A stretch of DNA of 64,000 bases from the NCBI GenBank assembly GCA_022315425.1, contig JAIUPT010000040.1, forward strand, positions 186,001 through 250,000, in the 5' to 3' direction. The translations under genes were made by a program, and so were the position numbers. The stretch comes from Pseudevernia furfuracea (lineage: Eukaryota > Ascomycota > Lecanoromycetes > Lecanorales > Parmeliaceae). This document shows positions 46,135 to 56,902 of this stretch, piece by piece. Under the pieces are notes generated by a model. The model searched no databases, had not been told where the DNA came from, and was given only the letters and a program-made list of their open reading frames with translations. Position 1 is the first letter of the stretch. Every line of letters begins with the position of its first letter.

Positions 46135-47313
46135 ATGGCTACAGTATACTCATTCGATCATTACACAGAATCTTGGATCGAAGTATCTTCCCAGCCTTCA
46201 TCTTCCTCCCTCTCCTCCGCCGCTGCAGACGATGCTGGCCCGATTGGTGTTCGAGTACAATACGATCATCATGGCCGCAGAAGACGCCGATTAGGTCGCA
46301 ATGAACCTCTGCCCTATGGCGTTCCTGTGCGCCGCGCAAGTGTCGCTGGAAGCAGTCAGGAAGAATACGAAGAGAGTGAGAGTGAGTCAGACCGTATTAT
46401 GACGAGCTCAAACGAAGCACTTGAGCCCAACCTGTCCGAAGGCATCAACAGCCCCCCGGGCCTTACTACATCAGTATCCGACGACACATCCTCTAGCAAC
46501 GCCGCCGATGACGACGATGAGAACTCCACAGCGCTAGGTGTCTTGAACAACGAGCCAGTCTTCACTCCCCAGCCTAACGCCTTCTCTCACCCACCACATT
46601 CCTACAACGCAAGGCACACGCGCTCATTGGAAACACGAGCCTCGTACTTCCCAGCCCCCAGAACATCACCCCATCGCCGACCGGCAGCCCACTCGTACCC
46701 GAGTCGGGCTAGAACAAGCCATACACCGTACAACATGCTAGCTCCATCCCATACAGCCGACCATGACGCGGCTCTCCGTGCTAGCCTCTCTACTCTCCTT
46801 TCCTGCGCCCGTGCCCTTCCAAAACGCGAGGGTCAATCCACTCAGGGGGTCTCGAACCGGGTGGAACCTTCCACTCTCCGCCTTGTGCCCGAATCCGAAA
46901 TCACGCGCGAACCTGTTCCACCAGCTCTCTCGCCTGGTCCCTCAGTGCGCCACCGCACCTCCGCCACCTCCCTTTCTAGCAACGAAAAGGGCAAGCGGAA
47001 AGCCTCAACCTCAAAAGACAGGAGTCACAGGGACTCGAGAAGCAAGAAAAGGCGAGCCAACAGTCCTGGCAGGGAGCAGCAGATCTCGCCTACGCTTATG
47101 ACGTGGGTTGTGAGCGCAGGAGTGGTAGTATTATTTAGTGCTATCAGCTTCTCGGCTGGATATTCGGCTGGATATGGCATTGGTAAGGAAGTCGGAAGAT
47201 TTGAAGCGGGGACGGTGTCAGGGAGAGAGGGAATCGGTTGTGGAAAGGAGGTAGGAAGGGGGTTAAGAAGGTTGAGGTGGGGTGGAAGCAGCGGGGGTGT
47301 TATTAGGGTTTGA
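46135..47313 (+). CDS. low-complexity protein with a C-terminal membrane segment
   Basis: 392 residues from the ATG at 46135; the frame opens earlier but only from a TTG. The N-terminus reads MATVYSFDHYTESWIEVSSQ, then a Ser-rich stretch. A conserved-looking block follows (SSQEEYEESESESDRIMTSS). A long disordered middle is rich in Ser, Pro, Arg and His. At about 349-367 a hydrophobic segment (WVVSAGVVVLFSAISFSAG) with Gly-rich GYSAGYGIGKEVG after it would anchor the protein in a membrane, with the last 35 residues basic and Gly-rich. I recognise no function. It may be a tail-anchored protein with a cytosolic disordered domain. Confidence 0.65.
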   Translation: MATVYSFDHYTESWIEVSSQPSSSSLSSAAADDAGPIGVRVQYDHHGRRRRRLGRNEPLPYGVPVRRASVAGSSQEEYEESESESDRIMTSSNEALEPNLSEGINSPPGLTTSVSDDTSSSNAADDDDENSTALGVLNNEPVFTPQPNAFSHPPHSYNARHTRSLETRASYFPAPRTSPHRRPAAHSYPSRARTSHTPYNMLAPSHTADHDAALRASLSTLLSCARALPKREGQSTQGVSNRVEPSTLRLVPESEITREPVPPALSPGPSVRHRTSATSLSSNEKGKRKASTSKDRSHRDSRSKKRRANSPGREQQISPTLMTWVVSAGVVVLFSAISFSAGYSAGYGIGKEVGRFEAGTVSGREGIGCGKEVGRGLRRLRWGGSSGGVIRV

Positions 47314-49261
47314 GACTCGATTGAAATGAATCTTACGGGAATTTGGAGCCGTTATGGGTTGCTATGTGATGATGGATGGGGGGACAAGCCATAAGCGTAT
47401 GATATCTGGACAGCATGCATCGCTGGCATGCTGGCGTCTAGACCTTGCTGGAGTAGCACGGATGTTAATCAAGCCCTTGCGTGATATTATAGCTATCGAA
47501 TATCAAGAGCTATCAGGTTTTACTAATATTCCGCTCAGCCGCCACTTGATAGCAAAATGTAGAAAAAACTATGAGATACTCCCAGCATTGAGTCCCGTGC
47601 TAGTTTGCATTCATATATAAGGGCTGAAGCCGGATATCTCGACCATCCATCCATACTTAGTCACCATCCAAGCAATCAGGACCGTGCACAACCAATGACG
47701 ACCAAACACCCCCCCCCCCGTTCTCCTCTCATTCACAGTTCGCACCCTAGATAAATCGATCCAGGTCTTCAAGACGTCCTCTACGGGCGTTTCGGTCAAG
47801 AAACACAGGTCCCTGCTGCCTGGTTGGAGGTTTCGGGCTTGGGGCTCGAATTCGCGACTGAGTTGGTAGAGGTAAAGCTTTGGAGAGTAGGGGGCTGAGA
47901 GGAGGGGGTTGGTTGTGGGGGAGGAGGGGGGAGGGGGAGATGCCGGAATTGATGAAGAGAGAGCGAGAAAGATGAAGGAAAGCGAGAGGGGAAAGGATGT
48001 TGTGGATTTGTATATGCCAGATAGATAGATAGATAGATAGACAGATAGATAGACAGATAGATGAACAAGGACTTGGAAGGCGAGGAAGGTGAGTCTGGAC
48101 ATCTGTTCAGTACCCTAGTATCTGCAAAAGCAGGTATACCAATACAACGACACCGGCGAAGATAAAACCACTCCTGTTGCCCCTATTTTTATAGCATGGA
48201 GTATCTAAAGTAGAAGCCAGCGGAATGAACAGCGGTCTCCATTACCCCTACCGTTCAACGTCTCGGTCTTTCGCAGATGTAACCACCTCGTGTTTCATTC
48301 CCAGCAGCTTTTCCTGACCTGAGGTTATGAAGGAAGAGTCCATGGAGGTGGCCACCATGCAGTGGTCACCACATAGTAGCGACGGTGGAATCTGGTAGCG
48401 ACGGGGGCGGATGGAAATGGCCGAATCTCGGGCCTACATCCGGATGATTCTCCCGACTCCATTGTATGGACACACTGGCACAAGTTATGTGAATAGGTAT
48501 GCTATAAGTTGTGCATCTATTGTGCATAACTTTAGCTGTTCGGTGTATTTTTTACTCAAAAAAGTCCGTAGAATATACTAGATTATAACCAGCACTGCAG
48601 GTGTTCTCTTGTTTATACTATACATATGCTTTTCGAATCGACTTTTTCTGGACCCGCCATCGGATCTACTTTCCTCAAAGGAAGAATTGAGCGCCCATCA
48701 AGCTTTATGCATACCTACTCCGTACGCAGTACGGTTCGACGAGTATGTATTATGAGGGTCAAAGCGTCAATTGGCGGATACCGTTGCCAATTGCAGACCT
48801 CCAGTAATCCAGTAGCCTCTTCTTTCGCTTATGCGACTCGGAATAATCATTGAGAAGAGGGTTGATTGGGTATTCACTGCACCACGTCACTGCAGGGTCA
48901 CCAGGGTTAGGCTGACCTCGAGGCAGGAATGGAATCCTACGGATTGTCGGTCCGCTTTGCCCCTCCCGAGGCTCCCTCTTTTTCTCATTCTGTACATTTA
49001 CTAGGTATGACTTCTTCATTATTTACAAGCACAAAGTCTGTCACTAACATCGCTCTTATACTTTCTCGAGTAGGTATTATCTTTCTCCAACCATCACCAC
49101 GGTCTATATTGACCTCACCCTGTCTGGACAACATCCAAAACAAAGCATTGCTCCTTTCCATCTAGATGTTTGCGCCAGCTTCTACTATGCCATTGCCGGG
49201 ACTTTCAACATTTATGAACTTGACCAAGCACGATCGTGATATACCCTAGACCCTCACCACC
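47314..49261. other. 1.9 kb gap with a tetranucleotide repeat
   Basis: No gene is supported. A C-tract lies at about 47708-47718 and a GATA-type microsatellite at 48019-48063. Minus frames across the microsatellite translate as Tyr/Leu/Ser repeats, an artefact. Confidence 0.5.
48019..48063. repeat. (AGAT)n/(AGAC) microsatellite
   Basis: About 11 tetranucleotide units, mostly AGAT with AGAC interruptions at two places. It lies in a gap. Confidence 0.95.
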
Positions 49262-51007
49262 ATGGCTGAGCTCGGCCTTATCGCTGCAGTCGTCCAGGTT
49301 GCCGATGTTGGTTATCGACTCAGCGTCAAACTCTACACATTTGGCCATGCTCTCGCCAGCGCCGATGACACCATTGTCTTCATCTCAAAGGATATCTCAC
49401 TCACCTGCTCTATTCTCAAAACATTACGGGACAGTCTCGAGAAAGATCGTGAAACACAATTGTACTCGCAGAGTGCCATCAAAACCGCGGAGACAATTGT
49501 CAAAGAATGTCTCGAGATCTTCCACGAAATGGACGGGGCTCTTCTGAAGAAGATCAACAGGATCGGATTGGATGGCAGCTCCAGTCGAGTTGCTGTTGTC
49601 GCGCTCGAGAGACTGAAATGGCCATTCCTGAGACCCAAAATCATGCTGCTGTGGAGTAATCTCGGCACGTTAAAGTCCTCGTTGCAACTGTTGCTAGAGG
49701 TCTTCATCTATGCTAGGCAGATGGTCGAGCGGTGCGTCCCCTTTTCCTTTACCTGTCTCCATTGTTCTTCATTCTGTTTTGCTGAATTTTTGCGCAGAAC
49801 TGAGGAACCCTCTGTCGTCAATACTCAGCGGAACATGATCGAACATCTTCTCTGCACAACAGCAGAACAGTCACGCAAATACGAGTCCCTGAAAGCGGCT
49901 ATGGATCGCAACGAGAACCTTGATGCCGCTAGGGACTCCAACAGCGGCTGTATACCAGCGCCACCAAGTCTAGATACAGCAACGAGGCCCACTGAATTGC
50001 GCAACAAGAGTAAGACCAAAAAGCTATTGGAGGCTCCAGAGGTCGACCCTGCGGCTACAACGCTGGAGAATTACTGCACGCTCATTCAAAACTTAATGAC
50101 AGAGGTTGAAGCCAAGGAGTACAACATTGGACATGCTATGAGGGGTCGGATTAGAGACGATGTCATTCATGCCCACAAGCGTGAAACACGACTTCTAAGC
50201 GCAGTCCATGGACACACCGAGCTCAAAGAGAAGATGCGAGAAAAGTCTTGGAGACTAGTAGAGATGGCCGAAGAGAAGGCAGAAGAAGGAGAACAATCAC
50301 AGACAGAACACAGGCGAGAAGGCCCACCTGCAGCTAAACCTGCTCCACTTGAGTATAGTGGCTGCCAAATTCTCGATCCCGACCCGAGTCACTCGACCCA
50401 AGAGAGCAAAACCCAAAAACAGGTAAAGGACTATCAAACGCCGCCAGTGAACGATTGCACGACTCCAATTGATCGAGTCCGTGCTTCGTCACGCAACCCT
50501 GCAATTGAAGTCTTTCTCAATAACCCAAGCGGAGATGACCCTTGGAGCCCTTTGAAGTTGACTGCTCCGATCGTTGAAAAGCCTAGAGCAGCCGAGAGAT
50601 ACGGTTGGTTGCCGTTTCAAATATCTGGTGCATCAAAGCTCGCCTTTAACAGGCTCCTTCCGTTGAACCCACTGAAGACCCAACTGCCTTTCTTGCGATC
50701 TGGAACATCGATGCTAGTCACCGACAAATCTCACGAGATGCAAACCATAGCGTCATCGCAAGACCTGGCCGCTCTCACAGATTCGACAGATACCAAGACC
50801 TTCGTAAGTGCGGAGTCCGAACTCGGCGAAAGAGCAGTGGACTCCCATCCCCTTCGCTTGGTAGAAGATGAGAAAGATGGGCCCCTTGTGGTACTAGGGG
50901 ATCAAGAGTATGGTGATGCTGTGGGGAAAGATAGCGGGATGTTGGGAGTAGCGAATTTGTATCCCTCGCTGGATGAGCTGCTAGCGGCTTGGATCACATC
51001 GGTATAA
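49262..51007 (+). CDS. STAND-type N-terminal domain protein without NACHT
   Basis: Two exons (49262-49731 and 49798-51007) give 559 residues. The intron is 66 bases, GTGCGT to GCGCAG, in frame and without a stop, so an unspliced reading adds 22 residues. Residues 1-165 or so are the helical N-domain seen at the start of fungal NLR proteins: MAELGLIAAVVQVADVGYRL, SLTCSILKTLRDSLEK, ECLEIFHEMDGALLKK, then ALERLKWPFLRPKIMLLWSN. No Walker motifs, ankyrin or other repeats follow. The rest is helical and polar (about 250-340) and then disordered, rich in Ser and Pro. In the family such domains pair with NACHT sensors; a solo copy may be a regulator or decoy. The role is not proven. Confidence 0.75.
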   Translation: MAELGLIAAVVQVADVGYRLSVKLYTFGHALASADDTIVFISKDISLTCSILKTLRDSLEKDRETQLYSQSAIKTAETIVKECLEIFHEMDGALLKKINRIGLDGSSSRVAVVALERLKWPFLRPKIMLLWSNLGTLKSSLQLLLEVFIYARQMVERCVPFSFTCLHCSSFCFAEFLRRTEEPSVVNTQRNMIEHLLCTTAEQSRKYESLKAAMDRNENLDAARDSNSGCIPAPPSLDTATRPTELRNKSKTKKLLEAPEVDPAATTLENYCTLIQNLMTEVEAKEYNIGHAMRGRIRDDVIHAHKRETRLLSAVHGHTELKEKMREKSWRLVEMAEEKAEEGEQSQTEHRREGPPAAKPAPLEYSGCQILDPDPSHSTQESKTQKQVKDYQTPPVNDCTTPIDRVRASSRNPAIEVFLNNPSGDDPWSPLKLTAPIVEKPRAAERYGWLPFQISGASKLAFNRLLPLNPLKTQLPFLRSGTSMLVTDKSHEMQTIASSQDLAALTDSTDTKTFVSAESELGERAVDSHPLRLVEDEKDGPLVVLGDQEYGDAVGKDSGMLGVANLYPSLDELLAAWITSV

Positions 51008-51575
51008 TCTAGGCGACAAAAAAATTAAGTTTCAATATACGCAGTCTTGTGTCTATGAGTACAGCAAGCAAGGCATGGAGAGAATTCCACTCATCCACCA
51101 TATCATGGCCGGGATATGCCAGGCTACCTCGCATCTATCCCCGATCTCTAGCAAACTCGGTCGTGGATGAATATCTCTTGCTCGTTTGGATGGTGGTTCC
51201 TTATTTCTTACTATATCTAATCAGTGCGTGAGGATGGAGAGGCTAACCCAATGGAGCGTGGAAGAAGCTGCATCAGTATGCCGAATCCTAAACGCCCGAG
51301 GTCTATATTCGACAGCGTTTTATTTGGGCGCATCACTGCTTTTTGACGAGTACGAGGCCGGAAACGCAGCGCCGAGATTCTATTGGATAGTGGCTGCAAC
51401 GCACGCAAGCATGCACTGCGGTCATCAGGTTTCACCGTTGAAAGCACAGCCAGCTATGGGAAACAACGACATTATAAAATGAGGAGCATTCCGGCCAGAT
51501 CCCCACCATTTCACGCCGACACGAGAGTCGTAAAGATCCAAACATCCCCACAACTCAGACCACTTCTCTCCACGG
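51008..51575. other. gap with one weak open frame
   Basis: A plus frame with an ATG at 51234 runs to 51482 (82 residues, MERLTQWSVEEAASVCRILN and onward), with no family recognised. I do not call it as a gene. Confidence 0.45.
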
Positions 51576-52360
51576 ATGTCGCTCTCAACCAAAGGATCGA
51601 CCGCAATTGTTCTCAGCCTTCTCCTCACACGCCTTGCTAAAGCTCAAACATGCTACTATCCCGAGGAAAGCGTCGAACCTAGCTTCATCCCATGCAACGC
51701 CACCGCGGACTTCGCAGCGTTATGCTGTCAAATCGGCGCCAGCTGCCTCACAAATAGCCTCTGCTTTTCCCAGTGGGACACCTACTTCAACACAAGTGAC
51801 TGCACCGATAATTCCAGCAATGTCTCCAAAACCCCGAGCCTCATCACGGCTTACAAAAGCTGTATCGGTGTAACAATAACCAATAGTGTTGTTCGACGGG
51901 CGGGAACATGGCTAGTTGTTGTGATGATGTTAGTGTGACGCTATTTAGATTGAATAGTGTCAGTGCCGTTATGGGTAGAACAGGTTTTGTGAGGGGGTAT
52001 ACGATTGGAGCGGCGGGTTTGTTGCAGAAGAGTATGAGTACAGCTACTTCTACAGCGGCATCCAGCATGACAACGACGCCCAGTGCCGTGTCTTCCGCTG
52101 CAACTGGGCCCCAATACGTAAGAGCCTCAAGCGTTACCACGAACGCAGAAGCAGCACAGTCAGGAAGCTTAACTAGAGGCAGTGATGCAACAAATTTGGG
52201 GGTCGGCGCTGGTCTGGGCGTTGGACTGCCTTTACTAGCTGGCTTGGCAGTTGCGTTCATGAGAAGTCAGAGCAAAGATCAAAGGAAAGACTCCGAAGTG
52301 AAGACAGCTATTGACATAACATACTGTAATAGAATGGTGTATCAGGAGTTGGGGGTCTAG
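51576..52360 (+). CDS. cysteine-rich secreted or single-pass protein, structure unresolved
   Basis: The ATG at 51576 opens a signal peptide (MSLSTKGSTAIVLSLLLTRLAKAQ) followed by a Cys-rich ectodomain with CYYPEE, FIPCNATADF, LCCQIGASC and LCFSQ, plus several N-glycosylation sites. This frame stops at 51938. A second frame, 51908-52360, carries a Ser/Thr-rich stalk and a membrane helix (GVGAGLGVGLPLLAGLAVAF) with a charged tail (MRSQSKDQRKD). Together they resemble a common fungal type I membrane protein with a Cys-rich head. I could not join the frames with a phase-correct intron: all simple donor/acceptor pairs leave the frame off. Either a frameshift has split the gene or a small exon is hidden. 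Function is unknown. Confidence 0.5.
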
Positions 52361-53327
52361 GAGGTGGCATCAGAGATGCCAAGTAGCAGGCGTGATATCA
52401 CGCAGGAGATCGGAACGTCTGGATCAAGTAAGAATGAGCCCATGTGACCGAGAAGGAGCAATTTGAATGCATTTTATCACGTATGATATCTGGAAACTCC
52501 GTTCTTGATTTCGGACGACGATTTCCGCGCGTGTGCTTGACAAAGATTCGACTCCTCTTGGATTAAGAATGCAGTCCACATCTTGTCAAGCTAAATACGG
52601 ACTTTTCTTTCTTATTCACACTACTCAATATTGCTTTAACTGTGCCTAAAGCAACTCCGTTCCGTCAAACCCATTTTCAAGCAGCAACTTGCCACGCAGC
52701 AGATATACTCGTCAGCCGTGCAGCGCAAAATCCCATTCTTGCTCACTCGATTGGGAAAGAACACAAATTAGATTTCGCTACTAATCCATTTCATTTATCA
52801 GGCTCTCTAGGATCGAATCTCGCTGGTCCGCAGCTGTCTGAACGAAGCACAAGCTGTGACGATATCGAATTTGCAGAGTATATCTTACATACAGAGAGTT
52901 TTCTTACAAGAATAGTATCTACGGCGACCAACACCCCGAAAATCACCAGACCTCATCCTTGCACTGCTTCACCTCGAACAGCCTAAAGGCCCACGAACCC
53001 AATAGGCGCATCTTCGTGGGTTGCAGCTCTCCCGAAGCGTCTCGTGTCGCCTATTGATCTCCTGGAGCGCGCAGCTCAGCCATTGCGCTTATCTTATTAT
53101 TAAACCGAAAAGAACGATCTTTACTTGTTCGCGTCTTTCCTCCGGTAAATTAATTTGAGTACTCTCAGTAAGCGTGCCGTTCTGTCAATGGCAATGATTG
53201 GCTCGTTCCTGCATCATCACCGTTGGCGCCTTCGCACCCCGATATTATTGGAGTCATCATTTTCAAACAAAAGCCTGCATCCGTCGGCATTTTTTGTACG
53301 AAAAATCAAAGTAGATATCGAGCCAGT
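52361..53327. other. gap without a supported gene
   Basis: No gene is supported. A 114-codon frame at 52642-52986 has no ATG start. Confidence 0.5.
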
Positions 53328-54346
53328 ATGAAACCGGCTTCGCAGCTCATCGGCCTCGCCGCGCTCACTTTGTCCTGGGCCGGCTTCGCGTCTTCCCTCC
53401 AACCGAACACCGTTGACTGTGAAATCGTCACAACAGGCCTCTCGCCCTCTTGTTGGGATGGCCTGAATATGACTGCGTGGATGCGCAACTGGTTGGCAAG
53501 CACTTCGTCCAACGCGACCAGCGGTGCCGCTGCGCATTGCGAAGACAACGAGCTCTGGTCTACGTGTTTCCTGCGGCTTGCCCTAGGTGTCACGGGACGC
53601 GATTGTTCGAGGCTCGGTGATCAAAGTGGAGAGAACCCGACGTGCCCGACGCCGAAACTGGGCGACCCCCCACATATCCCGCAGCTCTTCTACGGGGTAT
53701 GGAACATATACGGTAAAGACACCATTTTCCTGGCCCGATAATCACCGGTTCACCCAGCACCGCAACCACCAACCCCCCAACACCCTCTCCCTAAAACCCT
53801 AACCAACCTATCTAGCCAAGCTAAGCTAACTAACATCCCTGCTTCGCACAAGCCGTAAACAGCTACATGGCGACCCTGGCCCTCGCCATCCAAACCCTCT
53901 CCCTCAGCTCCCCCACAACCCTCATCGCCCCCGCCACCACCTCCGCAAACGGCACCTCCCGCTTCCCAAAATCAACAACAACAACAACAACGACGACGAC
54001 AAACTCGACCTGTTCCCAATCCCTCCCCATCGACATCCCCCTGCGCATCCTGCTCGAAGAAGAAACCTACGGCTTCGCCCTCCCCGCCACTCCCAACGCA
54101 GCCGTGCTATCCTTTCTCGAAACATACCCCGCCGCACAGGCGCACACGTACGGCCCGTCTGCGAGCGCGGTGGAGTTGGCGGGGCTGATGCTCGAGAGGT
54201 TGGGCGAGGTGTTGGGGAGGGTTATGAGTGATGGGGCGAGTTTTTTGGTGGTGGCGGATGGGGGGGCGTTTTCGACGCGGGAGGTGGTGGATGATGGGGA
54301 GGGGTTGGTGGGGGCGTTGGAGAGAGTTAGTTGGGGGGTGAGGTGA
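53328..54346 (+). CDS. secreted protein of unknown function
   Basis: Two exons (53328-53712 and 53853-54346) give 292 residues. The donor is GTAAAG; the 140-base intron ends in CACAAG, and the join reads NIYAVNSYMATLALAIQTL in phase. The ATG at 53328 starts a signal peptide, MKPASQLIGLAALTLSWAG, cleaved about residue 22. The first exon has six or more cysteines and NMT and NAT glycosylation sites. The second exon starts helical, then has a tract of about nine Thr (AC-repeat-like codons), and ends with a Gly-rich helical part. I recognise no family. The intron holds CCCTAA-like telomere units. An alternative acceptor at CAG 53862 would shift the frame and is less likely. Confidence 0.65.
53789..53805 (+). 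repeat. interstitial telomere-like motif
   Basis: CCCTAAAACCCTAACC lies in the intron of the secreted-protein gene. It has two units of the fungal telomere complement CCCTAA with an extra A. This is short and may be chance. Confidence 0.55.
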
Positions 54347-54979
54347 GGGCGTTGATGGCGGAGTGGGCTTGGGGGATGTGGTGATCCTTTTGCTTCGATC
54401 GTAGCGATTATTATTTCCCGGAAGGACATCGGTATCCAGGAGGATAAGTGTGAGTACCACTGTTCGATTCCATGTCAGCGTACAGCTTCGAGCGAGGTCC
54501 TAAGGGCATAGCTCTCGAAGCTCGTGTATCATCAGGGTGGGTATACGGGGTTCTCTGAATTGGGCATTCTGGCAATAATCCACGTTGTGGTGGATGACTT
54601 GACCGAGGGTTTATAGAGACAGCTTCTCTGCTATAGAACGCAAGGGATATCCGCGCGACTTGCCCCCATGCAACATCAAGGTCAGACACAATCCCTTCTG
54701 GTCTAGCCTTTCATGATCGTGCAAATAGCTGAGGTCAGGTCAAAGATTGCATTTGAGCAACCCAAACATGATCACCGCGAATGTTCCCTTGCCAAAACGT
54801 CTTTCTCGTGGCAATTGAACAAGAGCTTACACACCGACAAGGCCCATCCATGTCTCTCCTCTGAAACCTTGCCCACCGTAATAGAGGTGAAGTGGCCAGT
54901 CTCCTTCATAAGATAGGAAGCGATTGGATGAAAAGGTGGTCCATTATCAATGAGGATCTCCGAAACACGGGCCCATATC
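54347..54979. other. gap without a supported gene
   Basis: 3' flanks of the secreted protein and of the pseudogene. No gene is seen. Confidence 0.5.
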
Positions 54980-55536
54980 TCAGGCTCGAGGCTCGAGGCT
55001 TTCCTTGTGCTCGCAAATACTGATGTTTGCTATGGCGAAGTAGCTTCGAAGGGGATCCAGATCCGGCCATCCGGTCTCTGGATTGTAGACTGTGAGCCAG
55101 ATGACACGAGTTGGACTTCTGGTAAAGGGCGTTGCCGGCACGCTCGGCATCTGAAACGCTTTCTCTGAGAAGCTTCGCTGTCTCTGAATGAGTTGCAGCA
55201 AGCCCAATCTTCCTGGCTTTCTTGCGTGGGCATGCCGCGCCTCTTATGTGATTGCGGCATTCCAAGGCCCAGAGCCCGAACATCTTTGTCTGCTGCTTCG
55301 GATCTGGGAACGTTTGTGAAGCGCTGTAGACGACCAAAAAATGTAGGAAGGGCGATATCCGTAGCCTCGATCTCTGCATACGGAGGTGGTGAAATGCCCG
55401 CTGGGGAACTCCTAGCGGTATCACTGGGAGATTTTGGGGTCGTTGAAGGAAGGACAGAGGCTTTCTTCTCGTCACTGCAATTTGGGAGGGTGGAAAGCAG
55501 TTTCTTGATAATTGTTATTGCCTTGTCCACGATCAT
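54980..55536 (-). pseudogene. probable frameshifted gene of an unknown family
   Basis: Three consecutive frames each hold a coherent piece. Frame one starts at the ATG at 55536 (MIVDKAITIIKKLLSTL) and runs through a Ser/Pro linker to LPTFFGRLQRFTNV. Frame two carries ALECRNHIRG, then KKARKIGLAATHSETAKLLR with DAERAGNALYQKSN. Frame three carries VIWLTVYNPETGWPDLDP and LRSYFAIANISICEHKESLE to the stop at 54980. Each change is a one-base step without a GT-AG intron. The parts look like one protein of about 180 residues that has lost its frame twice. Sequencing errors could also cause this. I know no function for the family. Confidence 0.45.
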
Positions 55537-56113
55537 GTTGTGGTGAACTGGGGGTTTGAGGCTTTTGTAGCGTTGCGAAATGGATCCAGGAGGGTGGCGA
55601 AGAAGGCTTGGGCAAGCCTTGCTCCACCGTAATGTCAAAGTTGACAAAAAAGAGATTGATCTGATAGATTTCTCGTCCAGGCTGCATGCAGGCCAACATG
55701 CAGAGGAAATGATAATCCCTTGAAAATAGCGGCATGCACGGGCCACATCATTCTTCTTTGTGCTTGCTCGGCCATGTAACCAATCTCCTTGGCCTGAAGA
55801 CAGTGAAAAAGTCATTGCCATTGCCATTGCCATTGCCAATGCCTCATGCTGAATACGTCGTCTTGATAGACTCTCTCTCAGCAATATGTACTTCCTTCAC
55901 TAGTGCTTCTCTAGCAAGTCCCAAACCTGCCAACGCCGATACTGGGTTCATCCAGAAACAACTCCCATCAGCCTAACCTGGCTCATGTACTACATTGAGC
56001 AGTCCAGACTGGACCTCGACCGATTCTCCTCTGCCCAGAGACCTCATTACACAGACTTGACAAGTGTGCGATGCTTTGACACTGTTGGCCTTTTTAGCCA
56101 TTCTGATTAATGA
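55537..56113. other. gap with a hexanucleotide repeat
   Basis: (CATTGC)4 lies at 55813-55836. No gene is supported. Confidence 0.5.
55813..55836. repeat. (CATTGC)4 tandem repeat
   Basis: Four direct copies of CATTGC. In the minus strand they read as a Met-Ala alternation in an open frame, probably without meaning. Confidence 0.9.
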
Positions 56114-56659
56114 TCATATATGCTTCCTGTCTCCCCAGGATCCGCCACGTTGCAATGTAAGTATAGAACCCTCCAAGGTCAAATTGAGGACGCCCTGATG
56201 CTTGAGTTGTCTATTCCCTTGCAACCATACATTTGTAGGGGCGAGATGAATTCGAAGAAAGTCCAGAGAAGGGCAGTTCTTCGCAGTTTCCGGCGACCAA
56301 AAATACCAGTTGACCGTTGATTGCAATCCAGTATCCGATCCGGAACGACCTTTTGCTCTCCAAAAATGCCCTTTCACTTGAACCTCCGCGAATAGCGTCT
56401 CGGATGAGGTTTTGACTGGGTCGCAACATGCCAGCTCTTCATTGTCCTGCAAGATGACCCATTGGCTTCGTAAGCGCTGTGGGGAACGACATGTCAGGGT
56501 ATCTACGTAGCTGCCGATCTTTTCAACATTTAATGAAGTTGCGATGCGCCGTAGTCGGTGGAACGACAACTTCTCGTGAGTGCAGATTTTAGATTTTCTC
56601 TGTAGGGCCAATGTGTTGGGTTCGGAGGTGTTGTCGGCAGATGGCGAGTGGGTATTCAT
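56114..56659 (-). CDS. hypothetical protein, perhaps F-box-related
   Basis: 181 residues with a true ATG at 56659. The stretch LSFHRLRRIATSLNVEKIGSY resembles the region after the F-box in fungal F-box proteins (FxRLxxIxxxP/N..), and the later LNLTLEGSILTL is leucine-patterned. No F-box itself is visible. It may be an eroded or partial gene. No signal peptide, membrane segment or zinc motif is seen. The family assignment is weak. Confidence 0.35.
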   Translation of the reverse strand: MNTHSPSADNTSEPNTLALQRKSKICTHEKLSFHRLRRIATSLNVEKIGSYVDTLTCRSPQRLRSQWVILQDNEELACCDPVKTSSETLFAEVQVKGHFWRAKGRSGSDTGLQSTVNWYFWSPETAKNCPSLDFLRIHLAPTNVWLQGNRQLKHQGVLNLTLEGSILTLQRGGSWGDRKHI

Positions 56660-56902
56660 AGAGCTCTACTGCGGGAAGCAGTCTCTCATCATCGTCCGTT
56701 CGTCCGTGAAATGATATTTTGAGCTGGTTTACACGTCGACGAAACATCTTTATTCCTGGATGAAACTGTGTGGGGTGGTATCAGTTCTTGTGCATTTAGC
56801 AATGATGTCGGAGCAAGGGATGATTTAACCGGTAAATGGTTGCATTCGTCCCTTGCAGAGGAACTCATTGACGCGTGCGTTGCTTAGCCTCGAAACAGCT
56901 TG

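Noticed and set aside
47611..48102. Minus frames across the AGAT repeat
   Set aside because: The repetitive Tyr-Leu-Ser translation comes from the microsatellite.
52642..52986. 114-codon plus frame
   Set aside because: No ATG start and no recognised domain.
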